DNA from: JACKOB01 sp024234575
GTDB taxonomy: Bacteria > Pseudomonadota > Gammaproteobacteria > Pseudomonadales > Oleiphilaceae
DNA: 64,000 bases
Assembly: GCA_051208035.1 (NCBI GenBank)
Contig: JBPJFZ010000005.1
Location: 248,001-312,000, forward strand
Direction of reading: 5' to 3'
A program made the position numbers and the translations under genes. The notes under the pieces are model-generated. The model worked only from the letters and a program-made list of their open reading frames with translations. It was not told where the DNA came from and searched no databases. This document shows positions 25,560 through 34,328 of the stretch, piece after piece (position 1 is the first letter of the stretch; each line of letters begins with the position of its first letter).

Positions 25560-26957
25560 TTACAGGTCAATGACCTTGCCCGGATTCATGATGTTGTTTG
25601 GATCAAACACGCGTTTAATGCCTCGAAGGTACTCGATTTCGACCGCGCTGCGGGTATATTCAAGGTAGTCTTTTTTAACCAGACCAACGCCGTGCTCGGC
25701 AGAAATACTACCACGATACTTTTCGACAATATCAAACACCCATTTATTCACTTGCTGGCACTTTGCGAAGAACGCTTCTTTTGGTAAATCGGCAGGTTTT
25801 AAAATATTGAGATGTAAATTGCCATCGCCAATATGCCCAAACCAGATTATCTCGAAGTCTGGATAGTGATTGGTAACCACTTCATTTATTTCATTCAAAA
25901 ATGCCGGCACTTTAGAGACAACCACCGATATATCATTCTTATACGGTGTATGCACAGAAATGGATTCAGAGATTCCCTCTCGCAAACGCCAGAGATTATT
26001 CGCCTGCGTCTCACTCTGGCTTATTACCCCATCCACAACCCAGCCTTTTTCAACACAGTTCTCGAAAATAGCCATGGCATCATCCATCACCTGATCAGAC
26101 ACCGCTTCAAACTCAAGCAGTGCATAGTAAGGAGCCTCAGACTCGAATGGCGCAGAAATATCACTGTGCCGCAACACATGCTGCATTGCCTGATGGGAGA
26201 AAAACTCGTAGGCGGTCAGATCAATCTTCTGTTGAAACGCCTGTAACACATCCATGGTATTGCTGATATCTGGCAACCCTAGGACAAGCACCGTTAGGTC
26301 AGATGGCTTGCGGGTCAGTTTCATTGTTGCTTCGGTAATGAAACCGAGCGTCCCTTCTGCGCCAATAAACAGGTGTCGTAAATCATAACCCGTATTGTTT
26401 TTGGCCAGGTCTTTGTTCAGCTCTATCACATCACCTTTGCCGGTAACAACCGTTAATCCTGCCACCCAGTCACGACTCATACCATAACGAATCACTTTAA
26501 TGCCGCCTGCGTTGGTCGACAGGTTACCGCCCAACTGGCTTGAGCCCGCGGAAGCAAAATCAACGGGGTAATACAAACCGTTATCTTCGGCATAGTCCTG
26601 TAACTGCTGAGTGATAACACCGGCCTGACATTTCACCGTGCGGTCATTTTCATTCAATTCGAGGATCTGATTCATGTAGTCAAATGCCACCACAATTTCA
26701 CCGTTGGTCGCCACGGCACCGGCGCTTAAACCGGTTCTACCGCCAGAAGGCACCAAACCAATACGGTTTTCATTCGCAAACTTTACAATCGCCTGAACCT
26801 GGGCTGTCGATTTGGGAAAAACGATGGCTAATGGTGTCGGCTCATAGATTTTCGTCCAATCCTTACCAAATGTTACCAATGAATCCCGATCCGTTTTTAC
26901 CTTGCCTTCATCTACCAATAACTTGAGGCCTTCGACTAACTGTTCCGCACTAGACAT
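25560..26957 (-). CDS. FAD-linked D-2-hydroxyglutarate dehydrogenase
   Basis: 465-residue FAD-binding oxidoreductase (GlcD/D2HGDH type). The N-terminal FAD domain contains GLVPSGGRTGLSAGAV and DFASAGSSQLGGNLSTNAGG, and the C-terminal domain holds the HIGDGNLHLNI metal-binding stretch and the SAEHGVGLVKKDYL motif. It lies divergently from serA. In Pseudomonas the SerA enzyme also reduces 2-oxoglutarate to D-2-hydroxyglutarate, and the neighbouring D2HGDH re-oxidises it and pulls serine synthesis forward; the same pairing here supports this substrate over D-lactate or glycolate. I use ATG 26957; the frame runs upstream to 27035 without a better start. Confidence 0.82.
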   Translation of the reverse strand: MSSAEQLVEGLKLLVDEGKVKTDRDSLVTFGKDWTKIYEPTPLAIVFPKSTAQVQAIVKFANENRIGLVPSGGRTGLSAGAVATNGEIVVAFDYMNQILELNENDRTVKCQAGVITQQLQDYAEDNGLYYPVDFASAGSSQLGGNLSTNAGGIKVIRYGMSRDWVAGLTVVTGKGDVIELNKDLAKNNTGYDLRHLFIGAEGTLGFITEATMKLTRKPSDLTVLVLGLPDISNTMDVLQAFQQKIDLTAYEFFSHQAMQHVLRHSDISAPFESEAPYYALLEFEAVSDQVMDDAMAIFENCVEKGWVVDGVISQSETQANNLWRLREGISESISVHTPYKNDISVVVSKVPAFLNEINEVVTNHYPDFEIIWFGHIGDGNLHLNILKPADLPKEAFFAKCQQVNKWVFDIVEKYRGSISAEHGVGLVKKDYLEYTRSAVEIEYLRGIKRVFDPNNIMNPGKVIDL

Positions 26958-27060
26958 TTCTTCTGTTCTCAATTTTGTGTAATTCAAAAAGACTCTGCAG
27001 AAAACACCACAGGCACCCTCTGCGATAACGCACACGCTTTCACAAGCAGCATGGCCGGTT

Positions 27061-27088
27061 TCAATATTTTTGCAAAATGGTCTGTCAA
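27061..27088 (-). promoter_or_regulatory. candidate promoter of the D2HGDH gene
   Basis: On the minus strand TTGACA (27088-27083) is a perfect -35 and TATTGA (27066-27061) a moderate -10 with a 16-base spacer. Transcription would start about 100 bases before ATG 26957. Confidence 0.5.
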
Positions 27089-27103
27089 CTTTAAGATTTG
27101 TGC

Positions 27104-27336
27104 TATTATACCGCGCTTATTTCTGAAGATCCCGATCTCAATGCAAAAAGCATTTCGGCCTAGGCTTAGTGGCCGAGGTTTGTATAGGTATCGGTCACTT
27201 AACAGCAGGCGCCAGCTTAGAGGCACTGAGTATTTCGAATTATCGATAAATACTCAACCAAACCTCCTGAAAAACAGGAAAACAGGTTAAGCAGGCTTCG
27301 TATTTTTAGCTATATCAGACAGGTTAGACCACCATC
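27104..27336 (+). promoter_or_regulatory. serA upstream region with leader hairpin
   Basis: TATTAT (27104-27109) is a possible -10 for serA, although no good -35 accompanies it. It would give a leader of about 220 bases. Within it, TTTCGGCC (27153-27160) and GGCCGAGG (27171-27178) form an eight-pair stem with a 10-base loop (two G-T pairs). No serine-rich leader peptide or known riboswitch pattern is evident to me. The rest of the gap to the D2HGDH gene shows nothing else. Confidence 0.35.
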
Positions 27337-28566
27337 ATGACTACAACGTCACTGGACAAAAGCAAGATTAAATTCCTCTTATTGGAAGGCTTACACCAAT
27401 CTGCGGTAGATACGCTCAACAACGCAGGCTATACCAATATTGAATACCTGACAGGCTCATTGTCAGAAGAAGAACTGATCGAAAAAATCGCTGACGTTCA
27501 TTTTATTGGTATTCGCTCGCGCACCCAGCTGACCGAAAAAGTTTTTGAAGCAGCCTCTCGTCTGATTGCCGTTGGTTGTTTTTGCATAGGAACCAACCAG
27601 GTTAACCTCGATGCAGCAACCGCTCGCGGTGTCGCGGTATTTAATGCGCCCTACTCTAATACCCGCAGCGTTGCAGAGCTTGTTCTGGCCGAAGCTATTC
27701 TGTTGCTACGCGGCATTCCAGAAAAAAGCGCCAAAGCACATCGTGGCGAGTGGTTAAAGTCAGCTAATAACAGTTATGAAATCCGTGGCAAGAAGCTCGG
27801 TATCGTAGGCTACGGCAGCATAGGTACCCAGTTGTCTGTTTTGGCAGAATCTTTGGGCATGAAAGTTTATTTCTGCGATATCGTCACCAAACTTCCTTTA
27901 GGGAACGCAACGCAACTGGGCTCGCTAAAAGAGTTGCTTGAGACAGTTGATATCGTCAGCCTGCATGTTCCCGAGACCGGCGCAACGAAAGACATGATGG
28001 GTGAAGAGCAATTTGCACAAATGCGTGAAGGCAGCATCTTTATTAACGCTGCCCGAGGCACGGTTGTCGACATTGATGCGCTATGTGCCGTATTGAAGTC
28101 AGGCAAGCTGCTTGGTGCGGCCATCGATGTATTCCCTGTTGAACCTAAGTCCAATAAAGAAGAGTTTATCTCTCCATTACGCGAGTTTGACAACACCATC
28201 CTGACCCCGCATGTCGGTGGCAGCACGATGGAAGCACAAGAAAACATTGGTTTCGAAGTTGCCGAAAAGCTATATAAGTACAGCGACACCGGCGCTTCGG
28301 TTTCATCTGTAAACTTCCCAGAGGTGGCACTGCCTGCTCACCCAAACAATCACAGACTGCTGCATATTCACGAGAATATTCCTGGCGTTATGTCAGAAAT
28401 CAACAAAGTATTCTCTGACAACAATATCAATATCTGCGGACAATACCTGCAGACTAATGAAAATGTTGGCTACGTCGTAATTGATGTAAACAAAGAATAC
28501 AGCGAAATCGCTATGGAAAAACTCAAGTCTGTGAAAGGCACCATCCGCAGCCGCGTGCTGTTCTAG
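27337..28566 (+). CDS. serA: D-3-phosphoglycerate dehydrogenase
   Basis: 409-residue NAD-dependent enzyme for the first committed step of serine synthesis. The catalytic Arg/Glu/His triad lies in INAARGT, VFPVEP and TPHVGGST; the Rossmann motif GKKLGIVGYGSIGTQ is at about 150. A C-terminal ACT domain (about 335-409) with HENIPGVMSEIN is the serine-binding feedback site, as in the E. coli type. The gene stands alone between a long leader and a strong terminator. Its divergent neighbour is the enzyme expected to recycle the D-2-hydroxyglutarate that SerA makes. Confidence 0.95.
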   Translation: MTTTSLDKSKIKFLLLEGLHQSAVDTLNNAGYTNIEYLTGSLSEEELIEKIADVHFIGIRSRTQLTEKVFEAASRLIAVGCFCIGTNQVNLDAATARGVAVFNAPYSNTRSVAELVLAEAILLLRGIPEKSAKAHRGEWLKSANNSYEIRGKKLGIVGYGSIGTQLSVLAESLGMKVYFCDIVTKLPLGNATQLGSLKELLETVDIVSLHVPETGATKDMMGEEQFAQMREGSIFINAARGTVVDIDALCAVLKSGKLLGAAIDVFPVEPKSNKEEFISPLREFDNTILTPHVGGSTMEAQENIGFEVAEKLYKYSDTGASVSSVNFPEVALPAHPNNHRLLHIHENIPGVMSEINKVFSDNNINICGQYLQTNENVGYVVIDVNKEYSEIAMEKLKSVKGTIRSRVLF

Positions 28567-28583
28567 GCCAACTTTGCAGATAC

Positions 28584-28617
28584 AAAAAAAGGGCGGTTAC
28601 ATCGCCCTTTTTTATTT
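28584..28617 (+). terminator. Rho-independent terminator of serA
   Basis: Stem GGGCG / CGCCC (28591-28595 with 28603-28607), loop GTTACAT, flanked by seven A's upstream and a T-rich tail downstream. The A/T flanks make it able to work in both directions, also for the lipoprotein gene that converges on it. Confidence 0.92.
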
Positions 28618-28634
28618 TCAAACTGAACCCCGCC

Positions 28635-29294
28635 TTATAATGGCAACAGCTTCAACTCAACCCTTCTGTTCTGCTCGCGACCTTCCGGCGTATTGTTAGA
28701 AGCCACAGGGTATCTTGGCCCAAAGCCGGACGCATGAATTCGGCCAGAGGATACGCCTTGTGTCATTAACACACTTTTCACGCTCATCGCTCTCTGCTCA
28801 CTCAGCGTCTGGTTTGTTTGCAGACTTCCGGTAGAGTCCGTGTGGCCGGCAACCTCGATGGCAGTTTTATCAAATTCTTTCAATACCAGACCGACCGACT
28901 CCAACACCCCAACGAAAGACGACTTCACATTAGATTTGCCCGTATCAAAAGTAATATTACCGGGCATGACCAAAGTGATCTCATCACCGTTTCGGACAAC
29001 CTGCACACCGCTACCCTGAAGCTTATGGCGTAACTCGGACTCTTGTTTATCCATGTAGTAACCAACACCACCACCAACAGCACCACCTGCCGCAGCGCCG
29101 ATAAGAGCGCCCTTGCCTCGATCTTTCTTGTTCGCCGCCGCACCAATCGCAGCACCAGCAACCGCACCCACAACAGCACCTGTTGTTGCGTTAGAGACTT
29201 TCTCTTCGCCGGTATAAGGGTCGTAAGTCATACACCCAGAGCTTAACGCTCCAGCACAAACCACTGCCACCCACATTCCTGTTCTTTTCATCAT
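28635..29294 (-). CDS. OmpA-family lipoprotein with glycine zipper (YiaD-like)
   Basis: 219-residue outer-membrane lipoprotein. The lipobox LSSGC puts the lipidated Cys at residue 21. A glycine-zipper segment rich in GAVVGAVAGAAIGAA follows (about 35-80). The C-terminal OmpA/MotB peptidoglycan-binding domain (about 105-215) has TFDTGKSNV, GHTDSTGS and NRRVELKL. It would tether the outer membrane to the cell wall. It converges with serA and is followed upstream by an alpha/beta hydrolase gene in the same direction, 11 bases apart, which suggests an operon. Confidence 0.88.
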   Translation of the reverse strand: MMKRTGMWVAVVCAGALSSGCMTYDPYTGEEKVSNATTGAVVGAVAGAAIGAAANKKDRGKGALIGAAAGGAVGGGVGYYMDKQESELRHKLQGSGVQVVRNGDEITLVMPGNITFDTGKSNVKSSFVGVLESVGLVLKEFDKTAIEVAGHTDSTGSLQTNQTLSEQRAMSVKSVLMTQGVSSGRIHASGFGPRYPVASNNTPEGREQNRRVELKLLPL

Positions 29295-29304
29295 GCCCCC
29301 AATC

Positions 29305-30285
29305 CTATTTAGTAACTTTTTGACCTTCTACAACTGCCGAAAATGTTCGGCCTACAATTGAAAATATTTTTTCTCTAATCTCTTCTGACTCATTAACCAA
29401 ATGATGCTCTGCCCCTTCGATGTAATAAACAGAAGGCTTACGAAACTTTTTATTCAGCGTATAAACGTTATGCCGCCAATCGACCGTTCCATCATCTTCA
29501 CCTTGAATAATCGTCAGTGGCATATCTACCGGTTTGGCTTTTTCTACACGGGGAATCCACTCTTTCAGCGCCGACACCCAGTCAACCGACAACACTTTGG
29601 ATTGCAGCGGATCGTTCTCTCGCAAAAAACTCAGAAAAACCGAGTCGCTGGAGTTATTTCTAAATGCTCTTTTCCATGTTTTAAAAAAGGGACGCAACAG
29701 GCTATGGGTTAGTTTGGATCGTTTCCATCCTACTGGTCGAATAAGTGGCGCCAGCATAACAATTGACTTAAACGCACCATCAAGTTGGTTGTGCCGAAAG
29801 GTAAGGTAGTAATCTGCGAGTACGGCCGCCCCGGTACTTTGCGCTACAGCCATTAGCGGTAACTTAACGCCACCTCGAATCAAGCGCAAGGTACCCGTCA
29901 GCACTGACTGATAATGTGCAAAGCTCTTGATATCGGCCGACTGGCCTGTGGATAAACCATGTCCGGGAAGATCATAGGCTACAACAGAATACCCCTGCTC
30001 GAGTAAGTACCCGATCAGGTGTTTATACAAACCAACATGGTCATAGTACCCATGCATCACCAATACTGTTGCTTTTGCACTTTGGTGACGAAAATAATGC
30101 AGGGCAATCCGAAACCCCTGTACATCATAGTAACCAATGCTTTGCCTGACCGGCAAAGAGGCATCATAATCAATACCATAATACTGGCAGTATTGCCGCT
30201 CAGATTCAGTTAAGGGGTTAAGACTGTAAATATCGAACGGTTTAAGATTGGCCTGAACTGCCCGACTATCCCAGACTGCTACCAT
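29305..30285 (-). CDS. alpha/beta hydrolase, monoacylglycerol-lipase-like
   Basis: 326-residue serine hydrolase of the S33/lysophospholipase group. It has the oxyanion HGYYDH, DLPGHGLS and a nucleophile elbow AQSTG (Ser about 152), where the usual first Gly is Ala. The acid is Asp in GEDDGTVD and the His is in EGAEHHLVN. No signal peptide is seen, so it is probably cytoplasmic and acts on lipid esters or lysophospholipids. Its stop lies 11 bases before the OmpA-like lipoprotein start. The substrate is not determined. Confidence 0.8.
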   Translation of the reverse strand: MVAVWDSRAVQANLKPFDIYSLNPLTESERQYCQYYGIDYDASLPVRQSIGYYDVQGFRIALHYFRHQSAKATVLVMHGYYDHVGLYKHLIGYLLEQGYSVVAYDLPGHGLSTGQSADIKSFAHYQSVLTGTLRLIRGGVKLPLMAVAQSTGAAVLADYYLTFRHNQLDGAFKSIVMLAPLIRPVGWKRSKLTHSLLRPFFKTWKRAFRNNSSDSVFLSFLRENDPLQSKVLSVDWVSALKEWIPRVEKAKPVDMPLTIIQGEDDGTVDWRHNVYTLNKKFRKPSVYYIEGAEHHLVNESEEIREKIFSIVGRTFSAVVEGQKVTK

Positions 30286-30328
30286 AGATTTTTCTCTTTA
30301 ATTTACTCTTGCCCTTCACTATCAGGCA

Positions 30329-30922
30329 CTAATTGCCACTTTGTTGTGGAATATCCTTCAGCAACGCCACAATCTGCTTTTCGATCAATTGAATTTTTGC
30401 TGCAACCGATTCCCCTTCCGCGACTCTGGATTTGACTCTGCCACTCCAGATCACCACTGCTTTGACTGTATCGACCAGATCAATCTGGTAAACCTGGCCT
30501 TCATAGGGTTCCCAAGTAGTCTCTTCAAAAGATGAGTAAGGGTGCCAGCCACGACCATAAGCAAAATATGGCGCCACCGGCTTCGCCTGAAATCTCAACT
30601 CAGAAAAAGCAGCCACGAACACCTGAATATCCGCGTTAGCTTCTACAAACAGATAGCCTTTATTGCTCAAAACCTCTTTAGAAACTCTGCGCAACCTTTG
30701 CACATCAAGGGTTAAGGCAGTGCTGCCGGCAGCCACAGTTGCATTGGTTGCAAGTGCACGTGTAGACGGATTATCTATTTCTACTGAGGGAGCTTTACCC
30801 CATGTAAAAGTGTTGTAATGAGCAAGGTCAACGGAGGGATCCTGATCAGTTATCACCTGATAAGATTCACAACCACTCAGCAGCAGCGTTGTGAAAATTA
30901 CCAAAGCCAGGGAAAATCTCAT
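30329..30922 (-). CDS. DUF4136-type lipoprotein
   Basis: 197-residue lipoprotein. MRFSLALVIFTTLLLSGC gives a lipobox with Cys at residue 18. The body resembles DUF4136 (pattern ..DFSHYKTFTW..., here LAHYNTFTWGK near the start, and a C-terminal WSGRVKSRVAE stretch). The role is unknown. AAGGAA sits 6 bases before ATG 30922, so the longer frame to 31003 is not needed. It lies beside a second lipoprotein of the same general build, and the two look like diverged duplicates. Confidence 0.72.
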   Translation of the reverse strand: MRFSLALVIFTTLLLSGCESYQVITDQDPSVDLAHYNTFTWGKAPSVEIDNPSTRALATNATVAAGSTALTLDVQRLRRVSKEVLSNKGYLFVEANADIQVFVAAFSELRFQAKPVAPYFAYGRGWHPYSSFEETTWEPYEGQVYQIDLVDTVKAVVIWSGRVKSRVAEGESVAAKIQLIEKQIVALLKDIPQQSGN

Positions 30923-31015
30923 CTTGGTTTCCTTCAACGAACCTTTCACAACAAACCTTGCACTACAAACCCGACACCAACAGCTGACATTATGTTGAAA
31001 CAATATATGCCATCG

Positions 31016-31531
31016 TTACCGCGGAGGGAATCTATCGAGCATTTCGCTAACTTCTCTTACTATTAGTCTGCTTCTTGCTTCGGTACTCATCTGTTCCGTC
31101 AGCACTTCGCCGGACAGGGCAGTCCAAATCACGCGCATGGAAACAGGTTCGACAATATCTAATCGTATTTTCCCCACACGCTTTTCTTTCACCAGCGTCT
31201 GTGTGCGGGAACCTAACGCAAGATTTCCACTGGAAACACCAAAGCCAACCGACAGCGACGATTGATCAAACTGAATACCTTCTTCTATCCGGTAACTCAC
31301 ATGAAAGTCCGGCGAAGTTTCGCGAAACTCATAACGCTTACCAAGATTAGATCTCACTGCGGCATCTACTCGCTGCAGATCCAGTGTCGATACCTTGTCG
31401 GACACCTGCACGATAGACCAGTATTTGAGACCATCAAACTGAAACTGTGGATCGTAGTCAAGCACCGGTTTGCCAGAACATGCGGAAACAAGAGCAGCCC
31501 AAACCAATACCCCAAACAATCGAACAAGCAC
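31016..31531 (-). CDS. second DUF4136-like lipoprotein
   Basis: About 171 residues. From GTG 31531 the protein reads as a clean lipoprotein signal (MLVRLFGVLVWAALVSAC, Cys 18). The body has a FQFDGLKYWSIVQV start and RLDIVEPVSMRVIWTALSGEVL end that parallel the neighbouring DUF4136 protein, including the conserved sheet followed by a Trp. The frame is open up to TTG 31642, which would put 37 residues before the signal, so the GTG start is preferred although no strong ribosome site is visible. The role is unknown. Confidence 0.6.
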   Translation of the reverse strand: MLVRLFGVLVWAALVSACSGKPVLDYDPQFQFDGLKYWSIVQVSDKVSTLDLQRVDAAVRSNLGKRYEFRETSPDFHVSYRIEEGIQFDQSSLSVGFGVSSGNLALGSRTQTLVKEKRVGKIRLDIVEPVSMRVIWTALSGEVLTEQMSTEARSRLIVREVSEMLDRFPPR

Positions 31532-31739
31532 TGCAGTTTCTGACACAGCCTGCACAGGCTTAAACAGTCTCTGACTAAAAACCGATGTTATCGAAGGCCT
31601 CGGCAGCTTCGTAGATAGTTGAAAAAGAGTCAGGGCTGACAACTTCGGGTCCTCAAATAGTCAGAGCTTTGCGGCGCTCCAGTCTACTTTAGCCCATAAC
31701 ATTTGTCAGCCTGCGGCAAGGTAAAAGCGAAGAAAAAGC

Positions 31740-33023
31740 CTACTTCCGACGCAGCGCCCGGTAGATATCACCACTGAGATGCCAGAGTAATGCCTTGCGT
31801 GCAGTAAAGTCAGGGCGTGCGGCCTGGTTGCGGGCCAAACGAACGATTTGATAATAATACCAGCCCGCCTGCCCCTGATTATTTAACCCCTGGATGGTTT
31901 TGCTCGGACTTTGCGCCCCCCAATACCCTTTACCTAAATTAAGGTCATCTTCATCTCGAGTCGTCGAGACAACCGTATTATCCAGAATCTTTTGAGCAAT
32001 ATCAGGATCAACACAAAATGGCCTGGCAAGGCCAATCACATCACATTGGCCGCTCTCAATAGCCGACTGCATCACCGACACGCTGCGAAAGCCGCCGGTA
32101 ATCATCACCGGAATCTTCGCCGCTTTACTGATGGCATCTGCATACTCCAAAAAGTAGGCTTCTCTTTTACGTGTCGACTCGCGCTTGGCGTCGCCTGAAC
32201 TGACCTCTCCTCCTACCTCGCCTTCTTCGCCAAGAAAGGCGACGCGCTCATAGGTACCACCGGAAATTTCAAGTAAGTCGATACCGCGCTCACCTATCCA
32301 TTGCGCAACCTGGATACACTCTTCAAGGGTAAAACCGCCTTTCTGAAAATCAGCAGAATTCAGTTTCACGCCAACTGGAAATTCGGGCCCCACTGCCTTG
32401 CGCACAGCATCAATAGTGGCCAATAAAAAACGTGCTCGATTTTCGAGACTGCCACCCCACTGATCATTGCGGCGATTAGTAATTGGCGACAAAAACTGGC
32501 TTCCCAAATAACCATGCGCACTATGTATTTGCACGCCGGTAAATCCCGCCTTTTTTGCCAACTCCGCAGTGGTTGCGAAGCGCTGAATAATATCCAGAAT
32601 CTCATGTTCCAGCAGCGCCCTTGGGCGAGCAAATAACCCTGCCAGCTTTAACTGTACATCGGATGGAGACAGCGGTTGCGCGTTTACCAGCCGGGCACAT
32701 TGACGCCCGGGATGGTTGATCTGCATCCATAAATGGTTTCCGCCGATAGTGCCTTGCTGCGCCCATGCCTCGAACATCGCCAGTGCGGTATCATCTTCCA
32801 ATACAGCATTTCCGGCTCGTTCAAGGTAGCGTTTATCGACCATCACATTGCCTGTAACCAATAGCCCAGCACCTCCCCGCGACCATCTTCGATACAAGGT
32901 TTGATGTGCCTTGGTTGGTCGATCATGGACATCGGCAAGCCCTTCGGTCATAGCCGCTTTACAAATTCGATTAGGTAACACTGCGCCACAGGGTAGCGAT
33001 AACGGTGAAGATAAATTATTCAT
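31740..33023 (-). CDS. NADH:flavin oxidoreductase / Old Yellow Enzyme family
   Basis: 427-residue FMN-dependent TIM-barrel oxidoreductase. It begins with the family's strand and Cys-lacking KAAMTEGLAD segment, and shows QINHPGRQ, a catalytic HSAHGYLGSQFLSP segment (about 167-180), RARFLLATID, and the C-terminal phosphate-binding ITGGFRS and GLARPF. It is the longer variety without an added 4Fe-4S/FAD domain. Family members reduce enones and other activated alkenes. It stands alone; the substrate is unknown. Confidence 0.85.
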   Translation of the reverse strand: MNNLSSPLSLPCGAVLPNRICKAAMTEGLADVHDRPTKAHQTLYRRWSRGGAGLLVTGNVMVDKRYLERAGNAVLEDDTALAMFEAWAQQGTIGGNHLWMQINHPGRQCARLVNAQPLSPSDVQLKLAGLFARPRALLEHEILDIIQRFATTAELAKKAGFTGVQIHSAHGYLGSQFLSPITNRRNDQWGGSLENRARFLLATIDAVRKAVGPEFPVGVKLNSADFQKGGFTLEECIQVAQWIGERGIDLLEISGGTYERVAFLGEEGEVGGEVSSGDAKRESTRKREAYFLEYADAISKAAKIPVMITGGFRSVSVMQSAIESGQCDVIGLARPFCVDPDIAQKILDNTVVSTTRDEDDLNLGKGYWGAQSPSKTIQGLNNQGQAGWYYYQIVRLARNQAARPDFTARKALLWHLSGDIYRALRRK

Positions 33024-33170
33024 GAATAGCCGCCATATTGATAATGATGAATTGACCTGTGGTCATTTAATCAAAAAGAGAAATGCCATTGCAATCCTTC
33101 AACAAAGAAAAGGCTGCGTCGATACATTTAATGATGCGTATGAAACAAAAAAGGGGGTGTGCGAGGGACT

Positions 33171-33209
33171 GTAAATCACACCGAGAGCAAGACTCTCGAT
33201 GTGATTTAC
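33171..33209 (-). terminator. long hairpin after fba
   Basis: Bases 33171-33187 pair with 33193-33209 (17 pairs, loop of 5); the one mismatch on the plus strand becomes a G-U pair in the minus-strand RNA. A T-run (CCCCCTTTTTTG) follows only after about 16 bases in the direction of fba, so it may act as 3'-end protection or as a terminator with a delayed T-tract. Confidence 0.65.
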
Positions 33210-33218
33210 TTAACCAGA

Positions 33219-34283
33219 CTACTTAACTTTAGGGTTAAGCTCACCAGTTTGGTATTTCAGATACATACCTTCCAGTGATATGGCCTTGATCTTACTGGCA
33301 TTGCCGGCGGTACCAAAAGACTGATAGCGATCGACACAAATTTCCATCATGGCCTTTGTCGCCACAGCAAGATATTTCCTTGGGTCAAACTCTGACTTAT
33401 TCTGCCCCATGAAACGACGGATCGCTCCGGTAGAAGCCAAACGCAGATCGGTATCAATATTGATCTTACGAACACCGTGTTTAATACCTTCCTGAATTTG
33501 CTCGACTGGTACACCATATGTTTCAGGGATTTCGCCACCAAACTCGTTAATGATCGCTAACCACTCTTGTGGTACCGAGGATGACCCGTGCATAACCAGA
33601 TGAGTGCCGGGAATACGCGCATTGATTTCTTTGATTCGGTCAATCGCTAAAATGTCACCTGTTGGTGGGCGCGTAAACTTATAGGCACCATGACTGGTTC
33701 CGCAGGCAATCGCCAACGCATCCACACCGGTTTCTTTAACAAATTGGGCCGCTTCTTCAGGGTCAGTCAGCATCTGGTCGTGACTCAAAGTACCTTCGGC
33801 ACCCACGCCGTCTTCTTCGCCCGCCTGGCCAGTCTCGAGAGACCCCAGACATCCAAGCTCACCTTCAACCGACACACCACAAGCATGCGCCATCTCAACG
33901 GTGCGTCTGGTTACATCAACGTTGTAATCGTAATCTGCTGGGGTTTTACCATCTTCACCGAGTGAACCGTCCATCATCACCGAGCTGAAACCCAGCTGAA
34001 TAGAGCGCTGACAAATGGCCGGAGACGTACCATGATCCTGATGCATACACACCGGAATATGTGGAAATTCTTCAATTGCTGCCAGTATCAAGTGACGCAG
34101 GAAAGGTGCGCCTGCATACTTACGCGCACCAGCAGACGCCTGCACTATCACTGGGCTGTCTGTTTTATCGGCCGCTTCCATAATGGCGCGCATTTGCTCC
34201 ATATTGTTCACGTTAAACGCCGGAACACCGTAACCATGCTCGGCGGCATGATCAAGTAGCTGCCGCATGCTTATCAAAGCCAT
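33219..34283 (-). CDS. fba: class II fructose-1,6-bisphosphate aldolase
   Basis: 354-residue zinc-dependent aldolase of glycolysis and gluconeogenesis. It shows the zinc ligands in CMHQDHGTS (about 79-87), GELGCLGSLE, ACGTSHGAYKF and HGSSSVP, followed by the KINIDTDLRLA loop. The variant with a Gln-rich short dimer interface is the Pseudomonas/Calvin-cycle type (CbbA-like) rather than the E. coli FbaA type. It follows pgk by 45 bases in the epd-pgk-fba order. AGGAGAG precedes the start. Confidence 0.94.
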   Translation of the reverse strand: MALISMRQLLDHAAEHGYGVPAFNVNNMEQMRAIMEAADKTDSPVIVQASAGARKYAGAPFLRHLILAAIEEFPHIPVCMHQDHGTSPAICQRSIQLGFSSVMMDGSLGEDGKTPADYDYNVDVTRRTVEMAHACGVSVEGELGCLGSLETGQAGEEDGVGAEGTLSHDQMLTDPEEAAQFVKETGVDALAIACGTSHGAYKFTRPPTGDILAIDRIKEINARIPGTHLVMHGSSSVPQEWLAIINEFGGEIPETYGVPVEQIQEGIKHGVRKINIDTDLRLASTGAIRRFMGQNKSEFDPRKYLAVATKAMMEICVDRYQSFGTAGNASKIKAISLEGMYLKYQTGELNPKVK

Positions 34284-34328
34284 ATTTTCTCTCCTAAATT
34301 CGTCAAATAGTGTTTTTGTTGACTACTT

